Source of the DNA: Bacteroidales bacterium UBA1410
GTDB taxonomy: Bacteria > Bacteroidota > Bacteroidia > Bacteroidales > Dysgonomonadaceae
DNA length: 64,000 nucleotides
Reading direction: 5' to 3'
Assembly (NCBI GenBank): GCA_002305015.1
Contig: DBPW01000033.1
Location: 102,239 to 166,238, forward strand
In this document: one piece after another, positions 7,669 to 16,676 of the stretch
How positions within the stretch are numbered: the first letter of the stretch is position 1
Layout: each line of letters starts with the position of its first letter
Position numbers and translations under genes: made by a program
Notes under the pieces: generated by a model
What the model was told of the DNA's origin: nothing
Database searches by the model: none
The model's input: only the letters and a program-made list of their open reading frames with translations

Positions 7669-9717
7669 ATGACAGATAACGTAAAAAATGTCGCCCCAAT
7701 TGAAAATTTTGACTGGGAAACTTATGCCGAAGGAGGCGAAAGTTACAGCAAAGAAAACAAAGAAAAACTTATCGAAAGTTATACCAACACACTAAGCAAA
7801 ATCAGCGATAAAGAAGTCGTAACCGGGGTCGTAACTTCCATGAATAAACGCGAAGTCATTGTAAACATCGGCTACAAATCGGAAGGCGTTGTTCCAATGA
7901 GTGAATTCAGATATAATCCCGATCTGAAAGTTGGTGACGAAGTTGAGGTCTATATCGAAAGTCAGGAAGATAAAAAAGGACAACTGGTGCTTTCTCATAA
8001 AAAAGCACGTGCCACACGTTCATGGGATCGCGTAAATGAAGCATTCCAAAATAACGAAGTGATCAAAGGATACATCAAATGCCGCACAAAAGGCGGTATG
8101 ATTGTTGACGTGTTTGGAATTGAAGCATTCTTACCCGGATCACAAATCGACGTGAAACCCATTCACGATTACGACATGTTCGTGGATAAAACAATGGAAT
8201 TTAAAGTTGTAAAAATCAACCCCGAATTCAAAAACGTGGTTGTATCGCACAAAATATTGATCGAGGAAGAACTCGAACAACAAAAGAAAGAAATTATCTC
8301 ACACCTCGAAAAAGGTCAGGTACTCGAAGGAACGGTAAAAAACATTACCTCTTACGGAGTATTTATCGATCTTGGTGGAGTTGACGGTCTTATTCATATT
8401 ACCGATCTTTCATGGGAACGCATTCAACATCCCGAAGAAGTTGTCAAATTAAACGATAAGATCAATGTGGTTATTCTCGATTTCGATGATGAAAAGAAAC
8501 GCATTGCTCTTGGATTAAAACAGCTAATGCCACATCCATGGGATGCATTGGATCCCAATTTGAAAGTTGGAGACGTTGTAAAAGGAAAAGTAGTAGTGAT
8601 TGCCGATTACGGAGCATTTGTAGAAATTGCTCCGGGAGTGGAAGGATTGATTCACGTATCGGAAATGAGTTGGACACAACACCTGCATACTGCTCAAGAC
8701 TTTCTACATGTTGGTGACGAAGTAGAAGCTGTCATCTTATCTCTTGATCGTGAGGAACGTAAGATGTCTCTCGGAATGAAACAATTAAAACCGGATCCTT
8801 GGGAAACCATCGAACAAAAATACCCGATCGGCAGTATTCACACGGCAACCGTTCGCAACTTCACTAACTTTGGTGCTTTTGTTGAAATAGAAGAAGGCGT
8901 GGAAGGGTTGGTTCATATCTCTGATCTCTCATGGACAAGGAAAATCAAACATCCAAGCGAAGTTACGGAAATTGGTGCACCACTTGAGGTACAAGTATTG
9001 GAAATCGATAAAGAAAATCGTCGTTTGAGTCTTGGACATAAACAAGTCGAAGAAAATCCGTGGGATGTATTTGAAACCATTTTCACAGAAGGTTCCATTC
9101 ATGAAGGTACCATAGTGGAGCTAACCGATAAGGGTGCTATTATTGCTCTTCCTTACGGTATTGAAGCATTTGCTTCTTCTAAACACTTAGTAAAGGAAGA
9201 TGGCTCCCAAGCACAAGTGGATGAAAAATTACCATTCAAAGTCATTGAATTTAACAAAGATGCTAAACGCATCGTTGTATCTCATACGCGCGTATTCGAA
9301 GATGAACAAAACGAGAAAACCGAATCGAAACGTCGATCGAAACGTACGGGGAAAAAGGAAGAGGCTGAAACGATTTCTACTCCGATAATCGAGAAAACAA
9401 CATTTGGTGATATTGAAGAACTGGTTGCTTTAAAGGAAAAGCTTGAAGCTCAAAAAGCAGCTCCTAAAAAAGAAACAAAGAAGAAATCGAAAGCCGAAGA
9501 TGAAAAAACCGAAGAAACAAAAGAAGAAGAGAAAATCGAGGATTTGAAAACAGAACAAATAGAAGTTTCAGAGGTTAAAGTTGAAGAAAAACCGGCTATT
9601 GAAACTACTGATGCAAAAACCGATTCCGAGGAAGTGAAAGAGGAAGTGAAGAAAGCAGAAGAAGCATCAGAAGAAATCAAAGAAGACGCTCAGACAAAAG
9701 AAGAAGAAAAAGAATAA
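7669..9717 (+). CDS. rpsA: 30S ribosomal protein S1 with a long Lys/Glu-rich tail
   Basis: mRNA-binding ribosomal protein of 682 residues. Six S1 (OB-fold) repeats can be followed at about residues 48-112, 130-198, 217-287, 303-372, 388-459 and 472-540; repeats 3-5 have the typical GVFIDLGG/GAFVEI...GLIHVSDLSW pattern. From about residue 545 to the end the protein is a low-complexity, strongly acidic Lys/Glu/Thr-rich tail of about 135 residues that contains no S1 fold. S1 matters for initiation on mRNAs that, as is common in this phylum, have weak Shine-Dalgarno sites. Own promoter and terminator make it monocistronic. Confidence 0.95.
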   Translation: MTDNVKNVAPIENFDWETYAEGGESYSKENKEKLIESYTNTLSKISDKEVVTGVVTSMNKREVIVNIGYKSEGVVPMSEFRYNPDLKVGDEVEVYIESQEDKKGQLVLSHKKARATRSWDRVNEAFQNNEVIKGYIKCRTKGGMIVDVFGIEAFLPGSQIDVKPIHDYDMFVDKTMEFKVVKINPEFKNVVVSHKILIEEELEQQKKEIISHLEKGQVLEGTVKNITSYGVFIDLGGVDGLIHITDLSWERIQHPEEVVKLNDKINVVILDFDDEKKRIALGLKQLMPHPWDALDPNLKVGDVVKGKVVVIADYGAFVEIAPGVEGLIHVSEMSWTQHLHTAQDFLHVGDEVEAVILSLDREERKMSLGMKQLKPDPWETIEQKYPIGSIHTATVRNFTNFGAFVEIEEGVEGLVHISDLSWTRKIKHPSEVTEIGAPLEVQVLEIDKENRRLSLGHKQVEENPWDVFETIFTEGSIHEGTIVELTDKGAIIALPYGIEAFASSKHLVKEDGSQAQVDEKLPFKVIEFNKDAKRIVVSHTRVFEDEQNEKTESKRRSKRTGKKEEAETISTPIIEKTTFGDIEELVALKEKLEAQKAAPKKETKKKSKAEDEKTEETKEEEKIEDLKTEQIEVSEVKVEEKPAIETTDAKTDSEEVKEEVKKAEEASEEIKEDAQTKEEEKE

Positions 9718-9742
9718 TTTTTTCGTTCTTCTTTCGATAAAT

Positions 9743-9777
9743 AAAAAACTGCCCTATGTAAGGGCAGTTTTTTATTT
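9743..9777 (+). terminator. Intrinsic terminator of rpsA
   Basis: ACTGCCCT (9748-9755) pairs with AGGGCAGT (9761-9768) around a 5-nt loop, flanked by A5 on the left and a T-rich run on the right, 30 bp after the rpsA stop. The A/T symmetry would allow action on both strands. Confidence 0.9.
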
Positions 9778-10030
9778 TATCATATCCGAACAATCCTCAT
9801 TCAAGGTAAAAAATAGCTATCAACGCAGGTTCAACAAGACATAGCCACCTAAAAAATCACTTATTACTCCCCACAGAGGAAAATTGAAAAACAATAAACT
9901 CACCCACGAACAGGTAAATGGATTCAAAGAAAGAAACACTGATCAGGAAAACGACATGCACAAAAAAATGTATCGAAATAAAAAAAGCCGCTGAGAATTG
10001 ATTTGTTGAAATTATTTCCAATAGGTGTAA
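9778..10030. other. Intergenic stretch without recognisable content
   Basis: Between the rpsA terminator and the terminator of the minus-strand lipoprotein operon. AT-rich, no ORF of note, no promoter pair and no repeat that I can support. Confidence 0.5.
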
Positions 10031-10071
10031 AAACCAAAGAGGGTGAAATCACATAGTGATACACCCTCTTT
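10031..10071 (-). terminator. Terminator of the sigma/anti-sigma/lipoprotein operon
   Basis: AAAGAGGGTG (10036-10045) pairs with CACCCTCTTT (10062-10071); the enclosed segment itself contains ATCAC/GTGAT, giving a compound hairpin. Read on the minus strand it is followed by GG and five T residues. It lies 31 bp after the stop of the minus-strand gene ending at 10102. Confidence 0.8.
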
Positions 10072-10101
10072 GCGGCATTTCAATTAAGTATAGAAAATAC
10101 T

Positions 10102-10830
10102 TTAATCGGTATAAATCGTAAGAGCATAGGATGAAGAGCTTTTGATTGGTTCAGATTTTCCTTCAACATAATAACGGAAACGAATGGGAACATTTTTAGC
10201 CTCAGTTCCACCCGAAGTTTGCAACAAATTGCGCAAAGGCTTCATATTCACTGCAATGACTCCGGTTTCAGTTGTTTCGGTTGTTTCGTTAGGTGTCCCT
10301 ATTTTACTTAAACGCACATCGATCAGTATTTCACCGGGAGTTTCCGTCGTTTCTGAGGATTTGTAAAAATCTACCCTTGCCTCCTCTCCCTTTTTCTTTT
10401 TCCATCGATAAGAAAATGCCCAGAAATCACCAAAATATTCATCACTGCTATAATAAGGATCCGAAAATTGATAAAAAGGCGTTCCGGCTTCGGCGGGCGC
10501 ATCCGACATGACTAACGTTGTGGAAGGCACCGGTTCCGGTTCAGCGGTAAGAACTACATTGAAAATATTGAATCCATCAGCAGACTGAGTCATACCATTT
10601 TCCGAATTCCATGTGTAGGAAAGAAAATAGCAGCTACCCGGATATAACATTTTAATATCACTACTAGTTATAAATCCGCCCTCATTACGAGCATAAATAA
10701 GGCCGCTATTATCCATCGTAACATAAGAAAACTGCATTACACCCGTATAACTCCGATCTCCTGATTCCAGACATGAGCTTAACAGAAAACCCATAGTCAC
10801 CATACTAAAAATTAATACACTCTTTTTCAT
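10102..10830 (-). CDS. NigD-like lipoprotein
   Basis: A 242-residue predicted lipoprotein: signal peptide with lipobox ending at Cys20 (MGFLLSSC). The remainder resembles the NigD-like family of Bacteroidales, with an N-terminal small beta domain (an early YTGVMQFSYV segment and SGLIYARNEGG) and a C-terminal domain ending near VPIRFRYYVEGKSEP. The family function is unknown. It is the last gene of a three-gene operon with an ECF sigma factor and an anti-sigma/beta-barrel protein, so it is either a target or a sensory partner of that system. Family assignment is from recall and moderately certain. Confidence 0.6.
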   Translation of the reverse strand: MKKSVLIFSMVTMGFLLSSCLESGDRSYTGVMQFSYVTMDNSGLIYARNEGGFITSSDIKMLYPGSCYFLSYTWNSENGMTQSADGFNIFNVVLTAEPEPVPSTTLVMSDAPAEAGTPFYQFSDPYYSSDEYFGDFWAFSYRWKKKKGEEARVDFYKSSETTETPGEILIDVRLSKIGTPNETTETTETGVIAVNMKPLRNLLQTSGGTEAKNVPIRFRYYVEGKSEPIKSSSSYALTIYTD

Positions 10831-10851
10831 CTTTATTATCCTGTTTAATAG

Positions 10852-12153
10852 TTAAAAATTAAGTTTAAGTCCTACATTCATATCCAACACGATTTTTTTG
10901 TCGGAATAGAAAGTTTTATATTTATTATTGGCATCAAAATAATAAGCCCCCCCTATTTTCCCATATATCCCCAAGTTATTGAATAAAGGATAGGATAATC
11001 CCATGCCCGCATTCACAGAAACCTGTGGATTATGTTGATGAATATTTACCGACACTTTTTTCCCGGCACCACCATTTGTTTCCGGTTCAACAGTTTCATC
11101 CACATACTGATATTTCCCGCAAAAATCTTTTTCAATCATCCCCCCCATTGAAACATACACATTTAACTTCCGGAAGGATAAAAGAGTATAATTCACATTT
11201 AACGGGATACCCAAATAATGCAATTGTTGCGTTTCTTGACTTTTGAATTGGTTGGCCGTATTTTTTGCTTTCGAATATAAATAGGTGTACATAAGTCCTG
11301 TTTCTACCGACAGCCGATCCGTGATAAATCTTGATGCGGTAAGACCAATAGAAACCGGCTGTTCGTGAACCATTTCGGCAATATTTTCTGTCACATCTAT
11401 TTGATTGGCATTAAATTCCAAGTGATTGATATTTCCGGTCATTAACGATTTCTCATGTGAATCGTTAACCGCATTATTTTTTGTTGCAACACTTTTCAAC
11501 GTCATGGGAGAATTCGTTGTGCGTCGAGAAGAGGTCAATCCTCCTCTGGCATTGAGAGCTATGGAAATATGTTCGCTTTTTCTTTCCTCCCCAAAACTCA
11601 AATATGGTTGATTATTGTTTCGTTTGTTGAGAAACTCTTCGATAAATCGATCCAATTCTTCGTCAGTCATCTCTCCGGACTGTTCCTCCGGATAGTCATT
11701 CTTATTTTCCGTATCCGTATCAACAACAGGCAACTCCACCGTTTTAGAATATTGCGTTTCCGTTTCTATAGGCAACTCTGTTTTTATACCTGTTTCCGTT
11801 TTTTCGATCTCCTTAAATTTATTTTTATCAGCTAAAACCACCAATGGAGATTGCCCTATTTCGTTTTCTTCAACACGAGGAAACAATGATTTGTTTTTGC
11901 CGCTCGGTGTAGTAATTGACTTCGTTACTACTACCCTATCGTTATCAACAGGAATATTCAGGTATATCATTCCACCAACAATTAAAACAACAATAACCGC
12001 AGCCGCAGCCATCCATCGCCGACGGATAATGCGTAATCGGGATGCTTTGTTGAGCGATTCCTCAAGCCTGTCCCATTCATCATCCGGAACAGGTGCTTCG
12101 TAATCGCGCAACTTCAGCCTAAATTGTTCTTTTATGTTGTCTTTTTCGTTCAT
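10852..12153 (-). CDS. Anti-sigma-like membrane protein fused to an outer-membrane beta-barrel domain
   Basis: A 433-residue protein. Residues 1-45 are charged and cytoplasmic in character (VPDDEWDRLEESLNKA), 47-66 form one membrane helix preceded by RRRW (positive-inside), 67-235 are a polar periplasmic segment rich in Thr and Glu, and about 250-433 are beta-strand-rich with alternating hydrophobic residues and a C-terminal Phe, like PorT-type outer-membrane barrels. The start codon overlaps the stop of the sigma-factor gene by 4 bp, implying translational coupling and an anti-sigma role. The combination of an inner-membrane anchor and an outer-membrane barrel in one chain is seen after sigma factors in this phylum, but its mechanism is not established. 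Confidence 0.75.
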   Translation of the reverse strand: MNEKDNIKEQFRLKLRDYEAPVPDDEWDRLEESLNKASRLRIIRRRWMAAAAVIVVLIVGGMIYLNIPVDNDRVVVTKSITTPSGKNKSLFPRVEENEIGQSPLVVLADKNKFKEIEKTETGIKTELPIETETQYSKTVELPVVDTDTENKNDYPEEQSGEMTDEELDRFIEEFLNKRNNNQPYLSFGEERKSEHISIALNARGGLTSSRRTTNSPMTLKSVATKNNAVNDSHEKSLMTGNINHLEFNANQIDVTENIAEMVHEQPVSIGLTASRFITDRLSVETGLMYTYLYSKAKNTANQFKSQETQQLHYLGIPLNVNYTLLSFRKLNVYVSMGGMIEKDFCGKYQYVDETVEPETNGGAGKKVSVNIHQHNPQVSVNAGMGLSYPLFNNLGIYGKIGGAYYFDANNKYKTFYSDKKIVLDMNVGLKLNF

Positions 12154-12725
12154 CTTTTTCCCTGTTTATTTTTCAGGATAGCATTAATTTTTTTTCGCAA
12201 TATTGCTCTGGCACGCGAATACTGGGAACGCGAAGTAGATTCGTTAATACCAAGCATCTTGCCTATTTCTTTATGAGACATATCTTCAAATACAAATAAA
12301 TTAAATATCGTCCGATAACTTTTCGGCAGTTGCCGTATCATATCGAGAAGCTCTTCATGAGTAATATCCCCGATATCGTAAGAATCGTCATCTGAAAGAA
12401 CAAAAGCATCCGATTCAATCTGTTCTATGTCGATAGTTATTCGATTTTTCTGTTGTTCGCGACGATAATTTTCAATCGCCAAGTTCACAAAAACACGTCT
12501 CATCCATCCTTCAAAAGATCCCTTGCCCGAATAAGAGCCAATGTGCGTAAAAACCCGGAAAAATCCGTCGTGTAACAAGTCCCATGCCGTTTCGTTATTT
12601 TTGCAATAACGCAAACAAACGCCCATCATTTTAGGAGCATACATTTCATACAGCTTCTTTTGAGCATCACGGTCCTTCTTCTTACACGCTTCTATCAACT
12701 GCGAATCATCCATGCTTAATCGCAT
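12150..12725 (-). CDS. ECF-type RNA polymerase sigma factor
   Basis: A 191-residue sigma-70 family protein. Region 2 spans about residues 22-95 (LYEMYAPKMMGVCLRYCKN ... WDLLHDGFFRVF), including the core-binding and -10 recognition helices. Region 4 covers about 125-185 with the helix-turn-helix FEDMSHKEIGKMLGINEST. An internal ATG four codons in (MDDSQLIEAC) is an equally good start. It is the first gene of an operon with an overlapping anti-sigma/barrel gene and a lipoprotein gene, a typical envelope-signalling module. Autoregulation is plausible but not shown by the sequence. Confidence 0.92.
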   Translation of the reverse strand: MRLSMDDSQLIEACKKKDRDAQKKLYEMYAPKMMGVCLRYCKNNETAWDLLHDGFFRVFTHIGSYSGKGSFEGWMRRVFVNLAIENYRREQQKNRITIDIEQIESDAFVLSDDDSYDIGDITHEELLDMIRQLPKSYRTIFNLFVFEDMSHKEIGKMLGINESTSRSQYSRARAILRKKINAILKNKQGKR

Positions 12726-12781
12726 TCATGTATATAGATGAATTAAATCGAAAAACGCTGCACGCAGTTTCTCGCTTTTTA

Positions 12782-12789
12782 CAAAATTA
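12782..12789 (-). promoter_or_regulatory. Possible -7 element for the sigma-factor operon
   Basis: On the minus strand the sequence reads TAATTTTG, matching TAnnTTTG, about 57 nt upstream of the sigma-factor start. No convincing -33 element was found at the right spacing, so this could also be chance in AT-rich DNA. Confidence 0.35.
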
Positions 12790-12924
12790 TCAATTTTTGC
12801 CGGAGAAACCGTATTTTTCCATAAACAGATGGCAAAAATTTGAATGATAGCATTCTTATGAACAACATGAAAAAGAATGCCTTTAAAATCAAAGGCAAAC
12901 CAATTTAAATATACGATGTTTATA

Positions 12925-12955
12925 TTGGTTGATACTTCTTTTTTTTTTACTTTTG
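12925..12955 (+). promoter_or_regulatory. Promoter for sppA-lpxK-pnp-thiL (Bacteroidetes type)
   Basis: TTGG at 12925-12928, 19 nt spacer, TACTTTTG at 12948-12955, then a leader of about 30 nt to the sppA ATG at 12992. Both elements and the spacing fit the phylum consensus. Confidence 0.75.
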
Positions 12956-12991
12956 TTCCGACTAGTTTATTCATATTAAAAAATAATTTGT

Positions 12992-14758
12992 ATGAAAGAT
13001 TTTCCCAAAATTGTCTTAGGATCGGCTCTCGGGTTTATCGTTGCAAGTATACTTATTTCAGTTATTTCCCTGGTCTTTTTTATAGCTACTGCCGGCTCAT
13101 TATTCAAATCGATGGGGGAAGAACAATTTGTACTTGAAAACAACAGTGTACTCTATTTACGTTTAGCCGGGGATATTCAGGAAAGATCTCCTCGATCCAC
13201 TGCTTTTATTCCGCAGGATAACACCGCAATGATGGGTCTTGACGATATCATTGCAGCTATTCGCAAGGTAAAAAATGACGATCGAATAAAAGGCATCTAT
13301 ATAAATGCGCAGATTTTCCATGCAGCTCCTGCAACGTTGATGCAAATTCGTCAGGAACTGATCGACTTTAAAGAAAGCGGAAAATTTATTGTGGCTTACG
13401 CCGACACCTACACACAATCGGGATATTATCTGGCATCGGTTGCAGACAAAATCGCTATCAATCCGCAAGGATCGCTCGATATTCACGGGTTGGTATCCAT
13501 GCCTGTTTTCTATAAAGACGCATTGGAAAAATTGGGAATAGAAGTTCAGGTATTCAAAGTAGGTACCTACAAATCGGCCGTTGAGCCATTTACACTCACT
13601 GAAATGAGTGAGGCCAACCGTCAACAGACCACCTCTTCCCTCAACGATATGTGGAATTTTATGCGAAGTGATCTTGCCGATTCCCGTCATTTATCTGCCG
13701 AAAATATCGATTCCATTGCCAATCAGTTTCCTCTATTGAAAGACATATCGTATCTGATAAACAAAAACCTTGTGGATACTGTGCTTTATGAACCGGAAAT
13801 GAAAAATTATTTGCGCACCCTACTCCATATCGATGAAGGTGAAAAAATTCCGTCCGCCACAGTTCAGGATATGAAATCGGTAAAACCCCGCATAATAAAA
13901 AAATCAAAAAACAACATTGCCCTTTTATATGCTGTAGGGAACATCGTATCTGGAAACGGGTCATCCGATATTCAAGACAAGTTCATGGTCAACGAAATCG
14001 AAAAACTTCGAAAAGATGATAATATAAAAGCCGTTGTTTTTCGTGTAAATTCAGGAGGAGGCAGCGCTTATGCCTCGGAACAGATCTGGAAAGCCATAAC
14101 TGATTTGAAAAAAGAAAAGCCTGTAGTGGTTTCTATGGGAGATTTAGCAGCATCGGGAGGATATTACATCTCATGTAATGCCACTAAAATTGTGGCTCAG
14201 CCAACCACAATTACCGGTTCAATCGGCATTTTTGGCATTTTCCCTAATATGGAGGGAACAATGAACAAGCTCGGACTCGATTTTGATGTGGTGAAAACGC
14301 ACGAATACAGCGATTTCGGAAATTTCACTCGTCCGATGAACAATAACGAGAAAGCCATGCTTCAATCTTATATTGAAAAAGGATACGACACCTTCTTGTC
14401 GCGTTGCGCTGAGGGTCGTAGCATCCCGAAAGATTCACTTGCAAAATACGCTGAGGGCCGTATCTGGACGGGAAATCAAGCAAAAACGATTGGTTTGGTC
14501 GATGAATTGGGCGGAATAGAAAAAGCCATAAAAATTGCAACTGACCTTGCCGGCGTAGGCGACGATTACGTAGTATATGAATATCCGAAAAAACGGTCGT
14601 TTATTGAAGAATTCATGGATAAAAACAAAAATGACCTTGCTCTAAAAACACTCAAAGAATATTTAGGGGAAAGCTATGATATTTTTATGACAATAAAAAA
14701 TTTGAAGGAAGAGGATTTCATTCAGGCGCGTTTACCTTACGATTTGAATATTAAATAA
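12992..14758 (+). CDS. sppA: Signal peptide peptidase SppA, 67K type
   Basis: Inner-membrane serine protease that degrades cleaved signal peptides. The 588 residues contain an N-terminal membrane helix (about 8-33) and two S49 peptidase repeats, as in the long E. coli form. The general-base Lys is in KVGTYKSAVEP (Lys194) of the first repeat and the nucleophile Ser in GDLAASGGYY (Ser388) of the second, close to the E. coli positions 209 and 409. First gene of a run with lpxK, a nucleoside phosphorylase and thiL, with gaps of 13 bp, a 44-bp overlap and 23 bp. Confidence 0.95.
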   Translation: MKDFPKIVLGSALGFIVASILISVISLVFFIATAGSLFKSMGEEQFVLENNSVLYLRLAGDIQERSPRSTAFIPQDNTAMMGLDDIIAAIRKVKNDDRIKGIYINAQIFHAAPATLMQIRQELIDFKESGKFIVAYADTYTQSGYYLASVADKIAINPQGSLDIHGLVSMPVFYKDALEKLGIEVQVFKVGTYKSAVEPFTLTEMSEANRQQTTSSLNDMWNFMRSDLADSRHLSAENIDSIANQFPLLKDISYLINKNLVDTVLYEPEMKNYLRTLLHIDEGEKIPSATVQDMKSVKPRIIKKSKNNIALLYAVGNIVSGNGSSDIQDKFMVNEIEKLRKDDNIKAVVFRVNSGGGSAYASEQIWKAITDLKKEKPVVVSMGDLAASGGYYISCNATKIVAQPTTITGSIGIFGIFPNMEGTMNKLGLDFDVVKTHEYSDFGNFTRPMNNNEKAMLQSYIEKGYDTFLSRCAEGRSIPKDSLAKYAEGRIWTGNQAKTIGLVDELGGIEKAIKIATDLAGVGDDYVVYEYPKKRSFIEEFMDKNKNDLALKTLKEYLGESYDIFMTIKNLKEEDFIQARLPYDLNIK

Positions 14759-14771
14759 TTATATTTGAGAA

Positions 14772-15884
14772 ATGGACCAACCTCCATCAAACATACGCCG
14801 TTCGTTACTGCCGCTGTCTTGGTTGTACGGCGTGGGTGTGAATTTGCGAAATAAACTATATGATGCTCATATTTTAAAACAAAAAAAATATGACATTCCG
14901 GTTATTTGTGTAGGAAATCTGACTGTTGGTGGCACAGGGAAAACGCCTCATATTGAATATTTGGTTAAATTACTCTCCTCAAGATACAACGTATGCGTTT
15001 TAAGCAGGGGGTATAAACGAAAAAGCAGAGGGTTTGTAGAAGTTGAAATCGATTCCGATGTTGCGAAAGTAGGAGATGAACCTTTGCAAATCAAACAAAA
15101 GTTTCCGGATACCCTTGTGGTAGTCGATAAAAATCGAAACAAAGCCATCGAAAAAATAATAAAAATGCCGGAAGGGAAAAAGCCGGATGTTATTCTGATG
15201 GATGATGGTTATCAGCATCGTTCAGTGATCCCATCGCTTTCCATTTTACTTGTAGACAGTAACCGGCCGATTTTTGAAGACAAGTTGTTGCCTGCGGGAA
15301 ATCTACGCGAACCCCTTTCGGCAAAATCAAGGGCATCTATTGTATTAGTAACCAAGTGCGATCCTCAGATGCGCCCTATCGACTTCCGCATTTATGCCAA
15401 CGGGTTGGATCTATTCCCTTATCAATCGTTGTATTTCACATCCTTTGATTATGGCGACCTAAAACCGCTTTTCCCCGAATTTCAACCGAAGGAAATTGCA
15501 CTCGACGATCTGCGCAAAAAGCACGTTATCTTAGTTACCGGCATTGCATCACCTAAACCATTGATTGATAAGCTGGAAAGAAAGACTTATAATCTTTATC
15601 CTCTTCTCTTTGGCGATCATCATCAATTCACAAAAAAAGATATCGAGACGATAAAAAAAAGGTTGAAAAACATCGATGATGACGATATAGTCGTCGTCAC
15701 AACAGAAAAAGACGCAGTACGTTTCAAAACATTAAAAACAGTAGATAATTCTATCAAATCCATCTTTTATTATATTCCCGTAGAGGTAAAATTCATCAAA
15801 AAATCGGAAAAAGAGTCTTTCAACAAAAAAATATATAATCATGTTAGAAGCTATCAGGCAAACAAGCAACTATCTAAAAAGTAA
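14772..15884 (+). CDS. lpxK: Tetraacyldisaccharide 4'-kinase
   Basis: Phosphorylates the 4' position of the lipid A disaccharide at the inner face of the cytoplasmic membrane. The Walker A motif GGTGKTP is at about residues 53-59, preceded by the typical PVICVGNLTV strand, and the DDGYQHR motif is present. Length 370 is normal for Bacteroidetes. Its 3' end overlaps the next gene by 44 bp, so lpxK and the phosphorylase are translated from the same message. Its presence shows a lipid A-containing outer membrane. Confidence 0.94.
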   Translation: MDQPPSNIRRSLLPLSWLYGVGVNLRNKLYDAHILKQKKYDIPVICVGNLTVGGTGKTPHIEYLVKLLSSRYNVCVLSRGYKRKSRGFVEVEIDSDVAKVGDEPLQIKQKFPDTLVVVDKNRNKAIEKIIKMPEGKKPDVILMDDGYQHRSVIPSLSILLVDSNRPIFEDKLLPAGNLREPLSAKSRASIVLVTKCDPQMRPIDFRIYANGLDLFPYQSLYFTSFDYGDLKPLFPEFQPKEIALDDLRKKHVILVTGIASPKPLIDKLERKTYNLYPLLFGDHHQFTKKDIETIKKRLKNIDDDDIVVVTTEKDAVRFKTLKTVDNSIKSIFYYIPVEVKFIKKSEKESFNKKIYNHVRSYQANKQLSKK

Positions 15885-16653
15885 AATTGAAGAAATTCCC
15901 AACACCGCCATTATACTCGGAACGGGCCTTGGAGAATTGGTTCATGAAATCGACGACAAACAAATAATCCCCTATACTGAAATCCCTAATTTCCCTGTTT
16001 CCACGGTCGAAGGACACAGCGGGAACCTGATTATCGGTACCTTGGGGGGGAAAAAAATACTTGCCATGCAGGGTCGTTTTCATTACTATGAAGGATACTC
16101 CATGCAGCAGGTTACCTTCCCCATCCGCATTTTTCAGGCATTAGGCATACGTTATCTCTTTGTATCCAACGCAGCAGGAGGCATGAATCCGAGTTTCGAT
16201 ATCGGAGACATTATGCTCATTGAAGATCATATCAACCTGTTTCCCGAACACCCGCTTCGCGGAAAAAATTACGACGAGTTGGGCACCCGCTTCCCTGACA
16301 TGAGCGAAGCCTACGATAAAAAATTGCGCCTAATGGCGATGGAAATTGCCAAAGAAAAAAACATCAAACTTCAACACGGCGTATACGTGGGAGTGCAAGG
16401 TCCCACTTTTGAAACCCCTGCCGAATATCATTTTTTCCGCACCATTGGCGGCGATGCTGTGGGCATGTCCACCGTTCCCGAAGTAATTGTAGCCAATCAC
16501 GCAAAAATGAAAGTACTGGCCTTTTCCATCATCACCGACTTGGGGGTCATCGGCAAAATAGTAGAAGTATCGCACGAAGATGTGCAGAAAGCTGCAAAAA
16601 ATGCCCAACCCAAAATGGCCGCCATTATGCGCGAAATCATCCAAAGAATTTAA
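15841..16653 (+). CDS. Purine nucleoside phosphorylase (trimeric, inosine/guanosine type)
   Basis: A 270-residue enzyme of the PNP/MTAP family that splits purine nucleosides with phosphate for base salvage. Family segments seen: AIILGTGLGELV near the N-terminus, GHSGNLIIG, the phosphate and base region QGRFHYYEGYSMQQVTFPIR, SNAAGGMNPSFDIGDIMLI, and VGVQGPTFETPAEYHFFRTI with VGMSTVPEVIVA. The start lies inside lpxK in another frame (44 bp overlap), which I accept because the N-terminal family motifs begin only after it. Lower-case gene naming differs among species (punA/deoD), so no symbol is given. Confidence 0.93.
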   Translation: MLEAIRQTSNYLKSKIEEIPNTAIILGTGLGELVHEIDDKQIIPYTEIPNFPVSTVEGHSGNLIIGTLGGKKILAMQGRFHYYEGYSMQQVTFPIRIFQALGIRYLFVSNAAGGMNPSFDIGDIMLIEDHINLFPEHPLRGKNYDELGTRFPDMSEAYDKKLRLMAMEIAKEKNIKLQHGVYVGVQGPTFETPAEYHFFRTIGGDAVGMSTVPEVIVANHAKMKVLAFSIITDLGVIGKIVEVSHEDVQKAAKNAQPKMAAIMREIIQRI

Positions 16654-16676
16654 GAAGAATTTTCAATTTACCTTTT

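Noticed and set aside
13163..13690. 175-codon open frame opposite sppA
   Set aside because: Antisense shadow; no start signal or motif.
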